Assembly (NCBI GenBank): GCA_965218205.1 | Contig: OZ244590.1 | Location: forward strand, 2,294,001-2,358,000 | Direction: 5' to 3' | From: CBDDCA01 sp965218205 | GTDB lineage: Bacteria; Spirochaetota; Spirochaetia; WTKD01; G963693115 | DNA: 64,000 nucleotides | Shown here: in pieces, positions 16,816 through 25,184 of the stretch | Layout of the letters: each line of letters begins with the position of its first letter | How positions within the stretch are numbered: the stretch's first letter is position 1 | Notes under the pieces: generated by a model | Database searches by the model: none | Told to the model about the DNA's origin: nothing | Seen by the model: only the letters and a program-made list of their open reading frames with translations | Position numbers and translations under genes: made by a program

Positions 16816-17793
16816 CTATAGAGTATTAAGCTGTTCTAACCCTGATTGCACCATTTTTACAGAGCTTTGCATGAGTTCTTTTTGTTTTTCATTAAGAGGT
16901 AACTCTATAATTTTTTCTATTCCTTTGCTTCCCATGATAATAGGCACTCCTAAGAATATATCTTTATAGCCATATTCTCCGTTCAAATATACCGATGCAG
17001 GCAAAATACATTTCTCGCTAAGAATTATAGCGGTTATCATTTGATTTACCGAAGCTGCTGGTGCATAAAAAGCACTTCCTGTTTTGAGATACCCTACTAT
17101 CTCTGCCCCACCATGACAAGTACGATCTTCTAACTGTGTAAGCTGCTCATTCTCTAAAAACATATGTGCAGGAACACCAGCAACAGAAGAATATTGTGTT
17201 AAGGGTACCATTGCATCACCATGTCCCCCTAGTACCTGTGTATCTACTTGACTGCTCTGTACAGGTGCTACTTTATATTTCTTTCCTATTGCTTCTGCTA
17301 TAAAAAAACTATTCCTTGCACTATCCAAGACTCCCGCCATACCAATAACCCGTTCTTTAGGGAACCCTGTTTCCTTAAAGCAGGTCATTGCTATAACATC
17401 AAGTGGATTTGCAACAACAATCACAATAGCATTAGGAGCATATGTTTTTATTGCTTGTGATGCTTCACGGGCAATTTTCACATTTGTTTTGATAAGATCT
17501 AATCTATCCATCCCTGGTTTTCGTGCTATGCCTGCAGTATGGACTACAATATCGGCATCTTTCATATCCGAAAGTGTTTCACTGCTTTCAAATACCGCTT
17601 TATACGGCACAAAATTTGCTGCTATATTAAAATCAAATGCTTTTTCTTGAGTTAAATGCGGTACAATATCAATAATTTGCACAATAGTATTAGGTACTTG
17701 GTGCGAGCCTTCTACTGTCTGTGCTACATAATGTGCAACAGACGCTCCTACATTTCCTCCACCAATAATAGTAATCTTTTTTTGTTTCATCAT
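16816..17793 (-). CDS. mdh: Malate dehydrogenase (LDH-like type)
   Basis: NAD-dependent interconversion of malate and oxaloacetate. 325 residues. Rossmann IIGGGNVGASVAHYV at the N terminus, substrate-loop Arg in HTAGIARKPGMDRLDL (about 84-99; the Arg is typical of MDH rather than LDH), VANPLDV (about 126-132), GMAGVLDSAR with the catalytic-site Arg (about 149-158) and the catalytic His in VLGGHGDAMVP (about 186-196). AAGGATG precedes the tandem ATG ATG start. It follows a degenerate paralogue by 20 bp in the same operon, which suggests a tandem duplication. A lactate or related 2-oxoacid activity cannot be excluded. Confidence 0.9.
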   Translation of the reverse strand: MMKQKKITIIGGGNVGASVAHYVAQTVEGSHQVPNTIVQIIDIVPHLTQEKAFDFNIAANFVPYKAVFESSETLSDMKDADIVVHTAGIARKPGMDRLDLIKTNVKIAREASQAIKTYAPNAIVIVVANPLDVIAMTCFKETGFPKERVIGMAGVLDSARNSFFIAEAIGKKYKVAPVQSSQVDTQVLGGHGDAMVPLTQYSSVAGVPAHMFLENEQLTQLEDRTCHGGAEIVGYLKTGSAFYAPAASVNQMITAIILSEKCILPASVYLNGEYGYKDIFLGVPIIMGSKGIEKIIELPLNEKQKELMQSSVKMVQSGLEQLNTL

Positions 17794-17813
17794 TACATCC
17801 TTATCATTATTAT

Positions 17814-18575
17814 TTATTTACAAAGCTCAGGATACCATTGTATAACCCCTGCATTGTTCACAAGGGCTGGTATAGTAGTATCGGTGCTGGTAATAGGCAA
17901 AAGAGTTGTTTGTCCACTCAGTAGTACAGTCACTAGACTAACCGCTGCACTTGAAAGCCTGTAATGGTGACTCCATAGCTCTCCATATAAAGAAGCTACC
18001 GTTTCTTTCGCATGCTGTAGGGCTTGTTCATAGCTCCCAGCTTGTATTTCATCTATAGGAATACCCCCTGCTCTTACAAAGGACGGATTACTCTTAAAAT
18101 CTTTTGCTATTCCCCCAAATACCATAGCTTGAATATCTAAAGAGGATATTGCAAGAACGCTGGCAACAGAAGAACATAACACACCTGCATCAGCAATGCC
18201 ATGCACTCCCAAAATCTTGTCTTTTGAAATACCAGACTGTATTGCATCGTTGATGACAGAAATATCCTGTGCTGCAATTACTACTATTGAAGCACTTTTT
18301 GCTACCACAGACCAATCTATAGCTACTTTGTTCTCAGTGTTTTCACATACAATGAGTACATTTGCATTTTCTAGCTCACTTGCATCATGTGCTACCTGTA
18401 CATATGTATTACTTTGTACTAATACAGTAGACTGCATAGCATCAAGACTGATTCCTTGCACATAGCTTGTATTTTCATCGTAAAAAACAACAGGCATCTG
18501 AATTTTCTTCAGTAAATATACAAGTGTTTGAATGCCAGTTTTTCCGGCACCGTATAGTGATATTTTTCCTAGCAT
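17814..18575 (-). CDS. Malate/lactate-dehydrogenase-like pseudoenzyme
   Basis: 253 residues. Clearly built on the MDH/LDH plan: Rossmann start KISLYGAGKTGIQTLVYLL, NVLIVCENTE in place of the HTAG strand, then ILGVHGIADAGVLCSSVASVL for the GMAGVLDSAR region and DIQAMVFGGIAKD for DTQVLGGHGDAM. The catalytic His of GGHGD is replaced (GGIAKD, about residues 154-159), the Arg of LDSAR is lost, and the whole substrate loop with its Arg residues is deleted. So dinucleotide binding may persist but catalysis should not. It is directly upstream of true mdh and downstream of dinG. TATACT at 18587-18582 ends 6 nt before the ATG. Possible roles: a regulatory subunit, or a relic under relaxed selection. 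Confidence 0.6.
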   Translation of the reverse strand: MLGKISLYGAGKTGIQTLVYLLKKIQMPVVFYDENTSYVQGISLDAMQSTVLVQSNTYVQVAHDASELENANVLIVCENTENKVAIDWSVVAKSASIVVIAAQDISVINDAIQSGISKDKILGVHGIADAGVLCSSVASVLAISSLDIQAMVFGGIAKDFKSNPSFVRAGGIPIDEIQAGSYEQALQHAKETVASLYGELWSHHYRLSSAAVSLVTVLLSGQTTLLPITSTDTTIPALVNNAGVIQWYPELCK

Positions 18576-18587
18576 ATATATAGTATA

Positions 18588-20708
18588 CTATAAAGTTATC
18601 AAATGATTTTCTATTTCTGCAAGAATTGTATCTGTATTTTGAAAACAAGTTTTACATTCTGGCAATGTATCAATAAGCTGATTCCCATACTTTTTACTGA
18701 GCATTCTGTTATCCGAAATAAACACAACTCCTCCATCATTATGATGTCTCATAAGTCTTCCAAACCCTTGTCGTAATCGCATTTCGGCTTGTGGAAGAGA
18801 AAGAGAAAAAAAAGGGTTTTTTCCATACTGCTCTAACATGCGACTTTCTTCCTTAAAGAAAAGATTGGAGGGAGAAGTAAACGGAATACGCGTAAGAACA
18901 AGCAAACGAAGTGTTTCTCCCGGTGCATCAAATCCTTCCCAAAAGCTATTCGTTGCTATAAGCACACTGTGTATATCTTCTCGAAATTGTTTTGCCAACA
19001 TTGTAGTACTCGTGCTTCCATCTTGTGCAAGTATGTTCCATGCACTATTTTGAAATTGCGTTTTTAAGAATGTGCTTATCTGATATACCATTGCATTACT
19101 CGTGCATAATATCAATGTTTTACCATCTGCAAGCTGTATGAGCTTTGTAAGCTGTGACTGTAAATAATATACATACTGCTGATGATCTTGTACACTGGGA
19201 GCGTCAGTTGGAATAGAAAGAAGCACCTTCTCTTTATAAGGAAAAGGAGAAGGCAAAAGGACTGTGTTTGTAACATGCTCTGTCCCTGTTTGTTGTTTCC
19301 AAAACTCAAAGGTCTTAAATGTTGATAATGTAGCACTCGTGCATATGCTTACTGGAATTTTGTTAAAAAAATGCTGTTCAAGAACATTGTTTACAGTAAG
19401 CTGTGTAGTAAAAAAACTAAGCACTACTTGCTTTTTTTCTTCTCGTAATTCACACCATCGTATAAATGATGAATTATTTGCATGTTCACTAAACTGTAAA
19501 CAAAGCACCTGCTGTTGTTTCCACCAACGACATTGGCTTTGTATAGCATTTTCAAGAGCTATCTCACTGGGAAACGCATCTTTGATTTGAGATACATACT
19601 GTATCAATACATCTATGTGTTTTGAAAGCTCACCAAAGAGAGATATTGCAGTGTCCGAAATAGATCTATCGTTAAGGATAATGTCAAAATTCATACTTAC
19701 AGAGATTGCACTTCTTTGTGCTTCAGAAGAACGATGTATATATTCTGTTACGATACGCGTAAGTGTTACTATCTGCTGTAATACAATCTCAAACTGTTTT
19801 TCATACAAAGAAATCGGTTGTATTTGATCTTGTCGTAGCTCCCCTTGTCTTTTTCGAATTTCAACAATGACTCCATGCTTCCCAATCAATACATCATGCA
19901 CTTGACGATATTCTTGTTCTGAAATACTTTCACTTAACCCCTCACGGATGATGGACGGGAGCTTATGAGCTTCATCTAAAATATACACTGCATCCTCAGG
20001 AAGCAGTGTTGATTCTGTGCTGCCAGTATCCTTTCTATCTTGCTGCAGAAGCGTACGAATATGCACGGCTAACATGCTGTAGTTTGTTATTATTATTCCC
20101 GCATGAAACACTTTTTTTCTTGCCTCACTAAAAAAGCACCCTTCATGATTTTTTCTTGCACATACTGCTCCACCACAGCTATACGAATCAGTGCATATGT
20201 CTTGCCATAACGAAGAAGAAACATTGTATTGCTGTACTAACTCCTCTTTGTCTCCAGTGCTAGTCTGTTGTACCCACTGAAGTAATTCTTGCATTCCTTC
20301 TATACTAAACAGCTCTTCTTGATTTGGTTGTAACAAAGAGAGTGCTCTGTCTTTACAGAGATAATTTTGTTTCCCTTTTAGTACTGTTACAGGAACATCA
20401 GTATCTAACAATGCTTGTAATCGCGGAATATCATTATCGTATAGCTGATGTTGTAGATTTATTGTTGCAGTAATGATAATAATCTTATGCCCCTGATGAG
20501 CATAAAGAAGAGCAGGCACTAAGTATGCAAAGGATTTTCCTACTCCTGTACCTGCCTCTGCAATCAAAGAGCCTCCATTTTCAATAGTTTCAACAATTTT
20601 TTCTGATAGATGGAGTTGTTCTTCGCGTGGATATAAAGAAGTATCATTCTTAAATAACACTTGTGAAAATATATCCTGCATATTTTTTGTTTCAAGAATA
20701 TCTTGCAT
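18588..20708 (-). CDS. dinG: DinG-family ATP-dependent DNA helicase
   Basis: XPD-like superfamily 2 helicase of 706 residues. Walker A is in IAEAGTGVGKSFAYLVPAL (about 49-67), Ia in IIITATINLQHQL, and four Cys that would ligate an iron-sulfur cluster follow: NYLCKD, SYSCGG, VCAR and EGCFF (about 128-193). Walker B is VYILDEAHKLP (about 239-249). C-terminal helicase motifs: CTSATLSTF, TLILCTSNAM, SFWEGFDAPGETLRLLVLTRIPF and RLRQGFGRLMR. DinG-type enzymes unwind 5'-3' at D-loops, R-loops and damaged forks. TATAAT at 20722-20717 ends 8 nt before the ATG. First gene of a five-gene operon, divergent from eno. Confidence 0.9.
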   Translation of the reverse strand: MQDILETKNMQDIFSQVLFKNDTSLYPREEQLHLSEKIVETIENGGSLIAEAGTGVGKSFAYLVPALLYAHQGHKIIIITATINLQHQLYDNDIPRLQALLDTDVPVTVLKGKQNYLCKDRALSLLQPNQEELFSIEGMQELLQWVQQTSTGDKEELVQQYNVSSSLWQDICTDSYSCGGAVCARKNHEGCFFSEARKKVFHAGIIITNYSMLAVHIRTLLQQDRKDTGSTESTLLPEDAVYILDEAHKLPSIIREGLSESISEQEYRQVHDVLIGKHGVIVEIRKRQGELRQDQIQPISLYEKQFEIVLQQIVTLTRIVTEYIHRSSEAQRSAISVSMNFDIILNDRSISDTAISLFGELSKHIDVLIQYVSQIKDAFPSEIALENAIQSQCRWWKQQQVLCLQFSEHANNSSFIRWCELREEKKQVVLSFFTTQLTVNNVLEQHFFNKIPVSICTSATLSTFKTFEFWKQQTGTEHVTNTVLLPSPFPYKEKVLLSIPTDAPSVQDHQQYVYYLQSQLTKLIQLADGKTLILCTSNAMVYQISTFLKTQFQNSAWNILAQDGSTSTTMLAKQFREDIHSVLIATNSFWEGFDAPGETLRLLVLTRIPFTSPSNLFFKEESRMLEQYGKNPFFSLSLPQAEMRLRQGFGRLMRHHNDGGVVFISDNRMLSKKYGNQLIDTLPECKTCFQNTDTILAEIENHLITL

Positions 20709-20716
20709 GTATTACT

Positions 20717-20722
20717 ATTATA
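20717..20722 (-). promoter_or_regulatory. -10 element of the dinG operon
   Basis: TATAAT on the minus strand ending 8 nt before the dinG ATG, with no Shine-Dalgarno sequence between. It implies a start at or near the codon. Confidence 0.5.
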
Positions 20723-20738
20723 TAAGAAACAGAATAAA

Positions 20739-20770
20739 TTACTTATGCTATTACTTATGCTATTACTTAT
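20739..20770. repeat. 12-bp direct tandem repeat, 2.7 copies, dinG-eno intergenic
   Basis: The unit TTACTTATGCTA occurs at 20739-20750 and 20751-20762 with a partial third copy to 20770. It lies between the divergent dinG and eno promoters, just upstream of the dinG -10 element. It could be a slippage-prone spacer or a repeated protein-binding site; the sequence does not decide. Confidence 0.7.
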
Positions 20771-20813
20771 AAAATTTCCTTGTACTTTGCACTCATTAAA
20801 TAGCATAAACTAC

Positions 20814-20819
20814 TATAAT
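20814..20819 (+). promoter_or_regulatory. -10 element upstream of eno
   Basis: TATAAT, 36 nt before the eno ATG. A TGGAGG ribosome site lies about 6 nt before the start, so eno has a normal leader. No good -35 at 17 bp. Confidence 0.4.
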
Positions 20820-20855
20820 AAGAATAAGTAAATATACAATAAATGGAGGATAATT

Positions 20856-22151
20856 ATGCCTGAAATTACAAATGTACACGCAAGACAAATATTAGATTCT
20901 CGCGGAAACCCTACTGTTGAAGTAGATGTTCATGTAGATGACATATGTGTAGGAACTGCAGCAGTGCCTTCTGGTGCATCTACAGGAGAGAATGAAGCGT
21001 TGGAGCTACGTGATAAACAAAAAGATGTATATCTGGGAAAAGGAGTATTAAAAGCAGTAGAGCATGTTAATACTACTATCGCACATGCATTAGTAGGACA
21101 AAAAGCACTGCAGCAAACACAGATAGATGCCCTGTTATTAGACTTGGATGGCACCAAAAACAAGGGAAAGCTAGGAGCAAATGCTATACTTGGAGTATCT
21201 ATGGCAGTAGCAAGAGCGGCTGCAAGTTATCTTGAAATACCTCTCTATGCGTACTTAGGTCCTTATCATATCAATACGCTTCCTGTCCCTATGGCAAATA
21301 TCATAAACGGAGGAGCTCATGCTGATAACTCAGTGGATTTTCAAGAGTTTATGATTATGCCCGTAAAAGCAGAATCGTTTAGCAAAGCATTACAGATGAT
21401 AACCGAAATTTTTCATACGCTTAAAGGACTGTTACACGATAAAGGATATGCTACATCTGTAGGGGACGAGGGAGGATTTGCTCCTAACCTTAAGAGCAAT
21501 GACGAAGCCGTAGAGATTATACTACAGGCAACAGAGAAAGCTGGCTACAAGCCCGAAGAAGAAATTATGATTGCCCTTGATCCTGCTTCAAGTGAATTTT
21601 ACGATAATGATAAGAAAAAATATGTTTTCCGTTGGTCTGATAAATCAGAGCATAGTAGCGAAGAGATGGCAGAGTTTTATGCAAACTGGACAAAGAAGTA
21701 TCCTATCATAAGCATAGAAGATGGCATGGCTGAACACGATTGGGATGGCTGGAAAATGCTCACCGATAAAATAGGCGATACAGTACAGCTTGTAGGAGAT
21801 GATTTGTTTGTAACCAATGTAGAGTTCTTACAAAAAGGCATTCAAAAAGGAATAGCAAACAGCATACTGGTAAAAGTAAACCAAATTGGTACGCTTACCG
21901 AAACCTTTGAAGCAGTAGAAATGGCAAAGAGAGCAAATTATACTGCAATCATCAGTCACAGAAGCGGAGAAACAGAAGATCCATTTATTGCAGACTTAGC
22001 AGTGGCGTTAGGGACAGGACAAATTAAAACAGGCTCTCTTTCACGCACCGATAGACTTGCAAAATATAATAGACTGCTCCGTATCGAAGAAGCATTAGGA
22101 AACATTGCCTACTATCCCGAAAAAAAGGCCTTTTATTCAATATCTCAATAG
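20856..22151 (+). CDS. eno: Enolase
   Basis: Interconverts 2-phosphoglycerate and phosphoenolpyruvate. 431 residues, the family length. Conserved pieces: ARQILDSRGNPTVEVDV, SGASTGENEALELRD (mobile loop), GANAILGVSMAVARAAA, NIINGGAHADN, QEFMIMPV with the catalytic-region Glu, VGDEGGFAPNL, metal Asp in ALDPASSEFY, SIEDGMAEHDWDGW, LVGDDLFVTN, and the Lys/His/Arg site in LVKVNQIGTLTE and ISHRSGETEDPF. A strong TGGAGG site precedes the ATG. Single gene with its own terminator at 22172. Runs divergent from dinG. Confidence 0.97.
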   Translation: MPEITNVHARQILDSRGNPTVEVDVHVDDICVGTAAVPSGASTGENEALELRDKQKDVYLGKGVLKAVEHVNTTIAHALVGQKALQQTQIDALLLDLDGTKNKGKLGANAILGVSMAVARAAASYLEIPLYAYLGPYHINTLPVPMANIINGGAHADNSVDFQEFMIMPVKAESFSKALQMITEIFHTLKGLLHDKGYATSVGDEGGFAPNLKSNDEAVEIILQATEKAGYKPEEEIMIALDPASSEFYDNDKKKYVFRWSDKSEHSSEEMAEFYANWTKKYPIISIEDGMAEHDWDGWKMLTDKIGDTVQLVGDDLFVTNVEFLQKGIQKGIANSILVKVNQIGTLTETFEAVEMAKRANYTAIISHRSGETEDPFIADLAVALGTGQIKTGSLSRTDRLAKYNRLLRIEEALGNIAYYPEKKAFYSISQ

Positions 22152-22171
22152 ATACTAAGATGCTAATGAAG

Positions 22172-22203
22172 AAAAAGGAGAGCATTGTTTCTCTCCTTTT
22201 TTT
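22172..22203 (+). terminator. Rho-independent terminator after eno
   Basis: AAAAAGGAGAG (22172-22182), 8-nt loop, CTCTCC followed by a T run (22191-22203). A perfect 11-bp stem. The left arm is A-rich, so it could also act on the opposite strand for the remnant gene that ends at 22227. Confidence 0.88.
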
Positions 22204-22226
22204 GAAAACATATTGCTGGTATGATA

Positions 22227-22442
22227 TTATTTTTGGGGTAAGTGTTGTGTAAAAAAATCATGGAGAGAATTTATAATTTTTTCCTCTCTGTGTTCTATTT
22301 CTTCTTGCCCCCACTTTGTGTTATTTTCCGCTATTGATCGTAGCTCTTTAATCGCTGAATTCTTGTATTTATCTTGCTTTTTTTCAAAATACCCATTCCC
22401 TGCTTGTATATTTAATTTATATACTAACCTCGCTGCATAAAT
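22227..22442 (-). pseudogene. 3' remnant of a DUF1524 (GmrSD/HNH-type) gene
   Basis: A 71-codon open stretch on the minus strand in the same frame as the hrpA-like gene, beginning right after its TAG. It contains no ATG. Its sequence includes NGYFEKKQDKYKNSAI, AENNTKWGQEEIEHR and a Phe-rich end, which fits the C-terminal tail of DUF1524 proteins such as GmrSD (NxSFxxKRxxYxxS...W...I..R). The rest of such a gene is absent, so I read this as a decayed fragment of a type IV restriction or related gene. The motif match is by memory only; an alternative is a 3' extension of the helicase produced by stop readthrough. Confidence 0.45.
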
Positions 22443-25184
22443 CTACCCTTCATGCTTCTCTAATAACTGATATGCAGCATGGAGCTGTGCATATACCTTT
22501 TGTGCTTTTGCAATATGTTTTTTGTCATTTTGTTCTTCTATGAGTAATTCTATTGAACGCATACTGTTGTACAGTGATGTCAAAAAATGTGTGCTTAGAT
22601 CTATATAGCGTGAGCCATGTTTTCCTGTTTCAAGAGAACAAAACAAGACATTCATTGGATACTGCGTTGTTGTAGAAGACGCAGAGGCTTTTTTGCCATC
22701 ATGCTTAACATAGAGAGACATACAGCCTTCAACAAGAGCATGCTGTGTTTTATTGTCAGCAATGCTATCTGAGTCCTCACTCTCTTTAGAAGGAGCATAG
22801 GGTAATGGAAGCGTAGTAAGAGGAGGAAGCAGTATCTTTTCAAGTGCACTCAGTGCAGGGATATTTGATAGCTTAATGATAGGTAAATAACTATGCTGTT
22901 TTATTGATACAAGACAGCGTACTCTCCCAAAACGATATAGCTCATCTGATGATATATATTTTGCCATCTGTTTCATTTCCTTCCATGTAAGCAATAATAC
23001 CTTCTTCTCATGTATGTACTGTAATGTGTATGTTGTGTTTGCAATAGAAAGCATTTGCTGTTCTTTTTTATGTACAGGTGATTGTTGTTTAGAAGAATCA
23101 GTACCTTGCGAAAGCTGTCTTTGTTTTGAAGTATGCGTATCTTTTTTCTCTTTCAGGACATTCTGTAGTTCTTGATAAATATGGGGAGCTACATTCTGAA
23201 TCCAGTTAATCCTACACCCTGAAGCAGAACGAGCAAATTTTTTGCTTGTTTGCACAATCTCTCCTGCTATCAGTATTGCTGGTAATTGCTTTTGATCAAA
23301 TAACATAGAGCCTGGATGAATATATATTTTCTCACCTCTTCTATTACAATAATGACGTGCTTTTTCCAGTATACAAATATTAAACACAAGCCCTTTCATA
23401 ATGGCACAAATAATCTTTTCTTTGTGATGCTGTGTCCCTATAGGAACTCCTTTTTCCGAAACCTGATTACGTAACTGTGTATAGACATTATAAATTTCAT
23501 ACATTATTTGTTCATCCAAGTAATACTGTTCACAAAACGCTGCTCTCTCAGTACTGTGAGTTTCTGTAAACAATGTAAAAATATTGATATAACTAAGAAA
23601 ATCATTATCCTGCACAGATAATGAACGATGTGCCTTGCGAGCTTGTACTTCTTCTCCTATAGGCAATAAAAAAGGATTAGGAGTGGAAAGAAAAGAAACA
23701 ACGGTAATAATAGCATCAAGAACATCAGGATATTGCTGTATTCCTTCTACTAACATTCTTGCATGTATAGGAAGCAGAGGAAATTCTGACATAAGAGACC
23801 CTATATCGGTAATAAGCTGCTTTTTATCCAATGCATCAAGTTCTTGCAGCATAGCTATACTGGCATGTACAGACTGTTTTTTTGGAGGAGAAATAAAAGG
23901 GAATTTTTCGAAATTTTTTATTCCTTGATACGCCATACGAAGTATCACTTCGGATAAATCAGTTCTATGTATTTCTTCCGTTGAAAATGGCTCTAACGCT
24001 TCAAACTCTTGTTTTCGATACAGATGATAACATACTCCAGGACTTGTTCTGCCTGCCCTTCCTTTTCTTTGTAATGCCGAAGCACGAGATATGGCTATTT
24101 CATCCAATGTTGTAATGTATGTATCGTGATGATAAGTATTACGCTTTACACGACCAGAATCAATCACCACTTTAATAGTATCAATAGTAATACTTGTTTC
24201 AGCTATGTTTGTAGCAATAACAATCTTTGTAGTATTTGCAGGAGCAGGAGCAAACACTAACTCCTGAGAACGATTGTCAAGCCTCCCATATAAAGGAAGT
24301 ATGTGCAAAGCATGTGCCTGTGGAATGGCATGCAATGCATCCATACAATCTTTTATTTGTTTTTCGCCTGCAAGAAAAATAAGAATATCCCCTTCTTTTT
24401 TTTGTAGTGATTGTTGTACTATTGTGACAATATGGGCAATAAGAACATCAGAATCTATTTCAAAAAAACTCATTCGTTCTCGGGGAAAAAATCTATCATT
24501 CTTCTTCTTTTTCAATTTTTCTTTCCTACTACTCTTTTGAGGAGAAGGAGAAAAGAATGTCTGTATAGGGTAAGAGGGAGCTTCCACTTTAATAATGGGA
24601 CAATGAAAGAAAAATGTTGAAAATAAAGCAGTATTTATCGTTGCTGATGAAATAATAACTTTTAAGGAGCTACGTACGCTACATAATTCTTTTATGAGAC
24701 CAAGAATAAAGTCTATATTAAGGCTACGTTCATGTGCTTCATCTATGATAATTGTTGAGTAATGTGAGAGGTACGGATCTTTTTTGAACTCTTGTAATAA
24801 GATGCCATCTGTCATAATTTTTATCTTTGTACGCTCAGTTGTTTTGTCTTCAAAGCGAATTTTATATCCCACAAATAAAGGCTCTGTCTGTTGATGTGCA
24901 TCACCAAGAGAATGTAAGAAAGAAGGAGTATTTACAAGCTGCGTTTGCACATACTGAGCCACTGATACAGCCGCTATTCTCCTTGGTTCTGTCATACCAA
25001 TGATAAGCCCATCTCTGTTGTACCCATGCTCTAACAGAATAAGTGGTAATTGAGTTGTCTTTCCTGATCCCGTATTACTTTCTACTACTATAATTTGATG
25101 ATGCTCTAGAGCTTCTATTATTCTGTGTTTTTGCTGATAAATAGGTAAAGAAAGAAATTTATTCTGCAATGCTTGATTGTTCAT
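22443..25184 (-). CDS. hrpA: DEAH-box helicase, HrpA-like
   Basis: 913-residue DEAH-family helicase. Motif I is ESNTGSGKTTQLPL (about 35-48), then TEPRRIAAVSVA, DEAHERSLNIDF (about 146-157), SSATINTALFS, and the C-terminal motifs IVIATNIAETSITID and ASALQRKGRAGRTSPG. A long insertion-rich tail from about 600 carries repeated Lys/Gln-rich text and lacks the full E. coli HrpA C terminus (E. coli is about 1,300 residues), so it is a shortened HrpA-type or DEAH protein of uncertain substrate, possibly mRNA. It overlaps hisS by 26 bp upstream and is followed in frame by a DUF1524-like remnant. Confidence 0.85.
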   Translation of the reverse strand: MNNQALQNKFLSLPIYQQKHRIIEALEHHQIIVVESNTGSGKTTQLPLILLEHGYNRDGLIIGMTEPRRIAAVSVAQYVQTQLVNTPSFLHSLGDAHQQTEPLFVGYKIRFEDKTTERTKIKIMTDGILLQEFKKDPYLSHYSTIIIDEAHERSLNIDFILGLIKELCSVRSSLKVIISSATINTALFSTFFFHCPIIKVEAPSYPIQTFFSPSPQKSSRKEKLKKKKNDRFFPRERMSFFEIDSDVLIAHIVTIVQQSLQKKEGDILIFLAGEKQIKDCMDALHAIPQAHALHILPLYGRLDNRSQELVFAPAPANTTKIVIATNIAETSITIDTIKVVIDSGRVKRNTYHHDTYITTLDEIAISRASALQRKGRAGRTSPGVCYHLYRKQEFEALEPFSTEEIHRTDLSEVILRMAYQGIKNFEKFPFISPPKKQSVHASIAMLQELDALDKKQLITDIGSLMSEFPLLPIHARMLVEGIQQYPDVLDAIITVVSFLSTPNPFLLPIGEEVQARKAHRSLSVQDNDFLSYINIFTLFTETHSTERAAFCEQYYLDEQIMYEIYNVYTQLRNQVSEKGVPIGTQHHKEKIICAIMKGLVFNICILEKARHYCNRRGEKIYIHPGSMLFDQKQLPAILIAGEIVQTSKKFARSASGCRINWIQNVAPHIYQELQNVLKEKKDTHTSKQRQLSQGTDSSKQQSPVHKKEQQMLSIANTTYTLQYIHEKKVLLLTWKEMKQMAKYISSDELYRFGRVRCLVSIKQHSYLPIIKLSNIPALSALEKILLPPLTTLPLPYAPSKESEDSDSIADNKTQHALVEGCMSLYVKHDGKKASASSTTTQYPMNVLFCSLETGKHGSRYIDLSTHFLTSLYNSMRSIELLIEEQNDKKHIAKAQKVYAQLHAAYQLLEKHEG

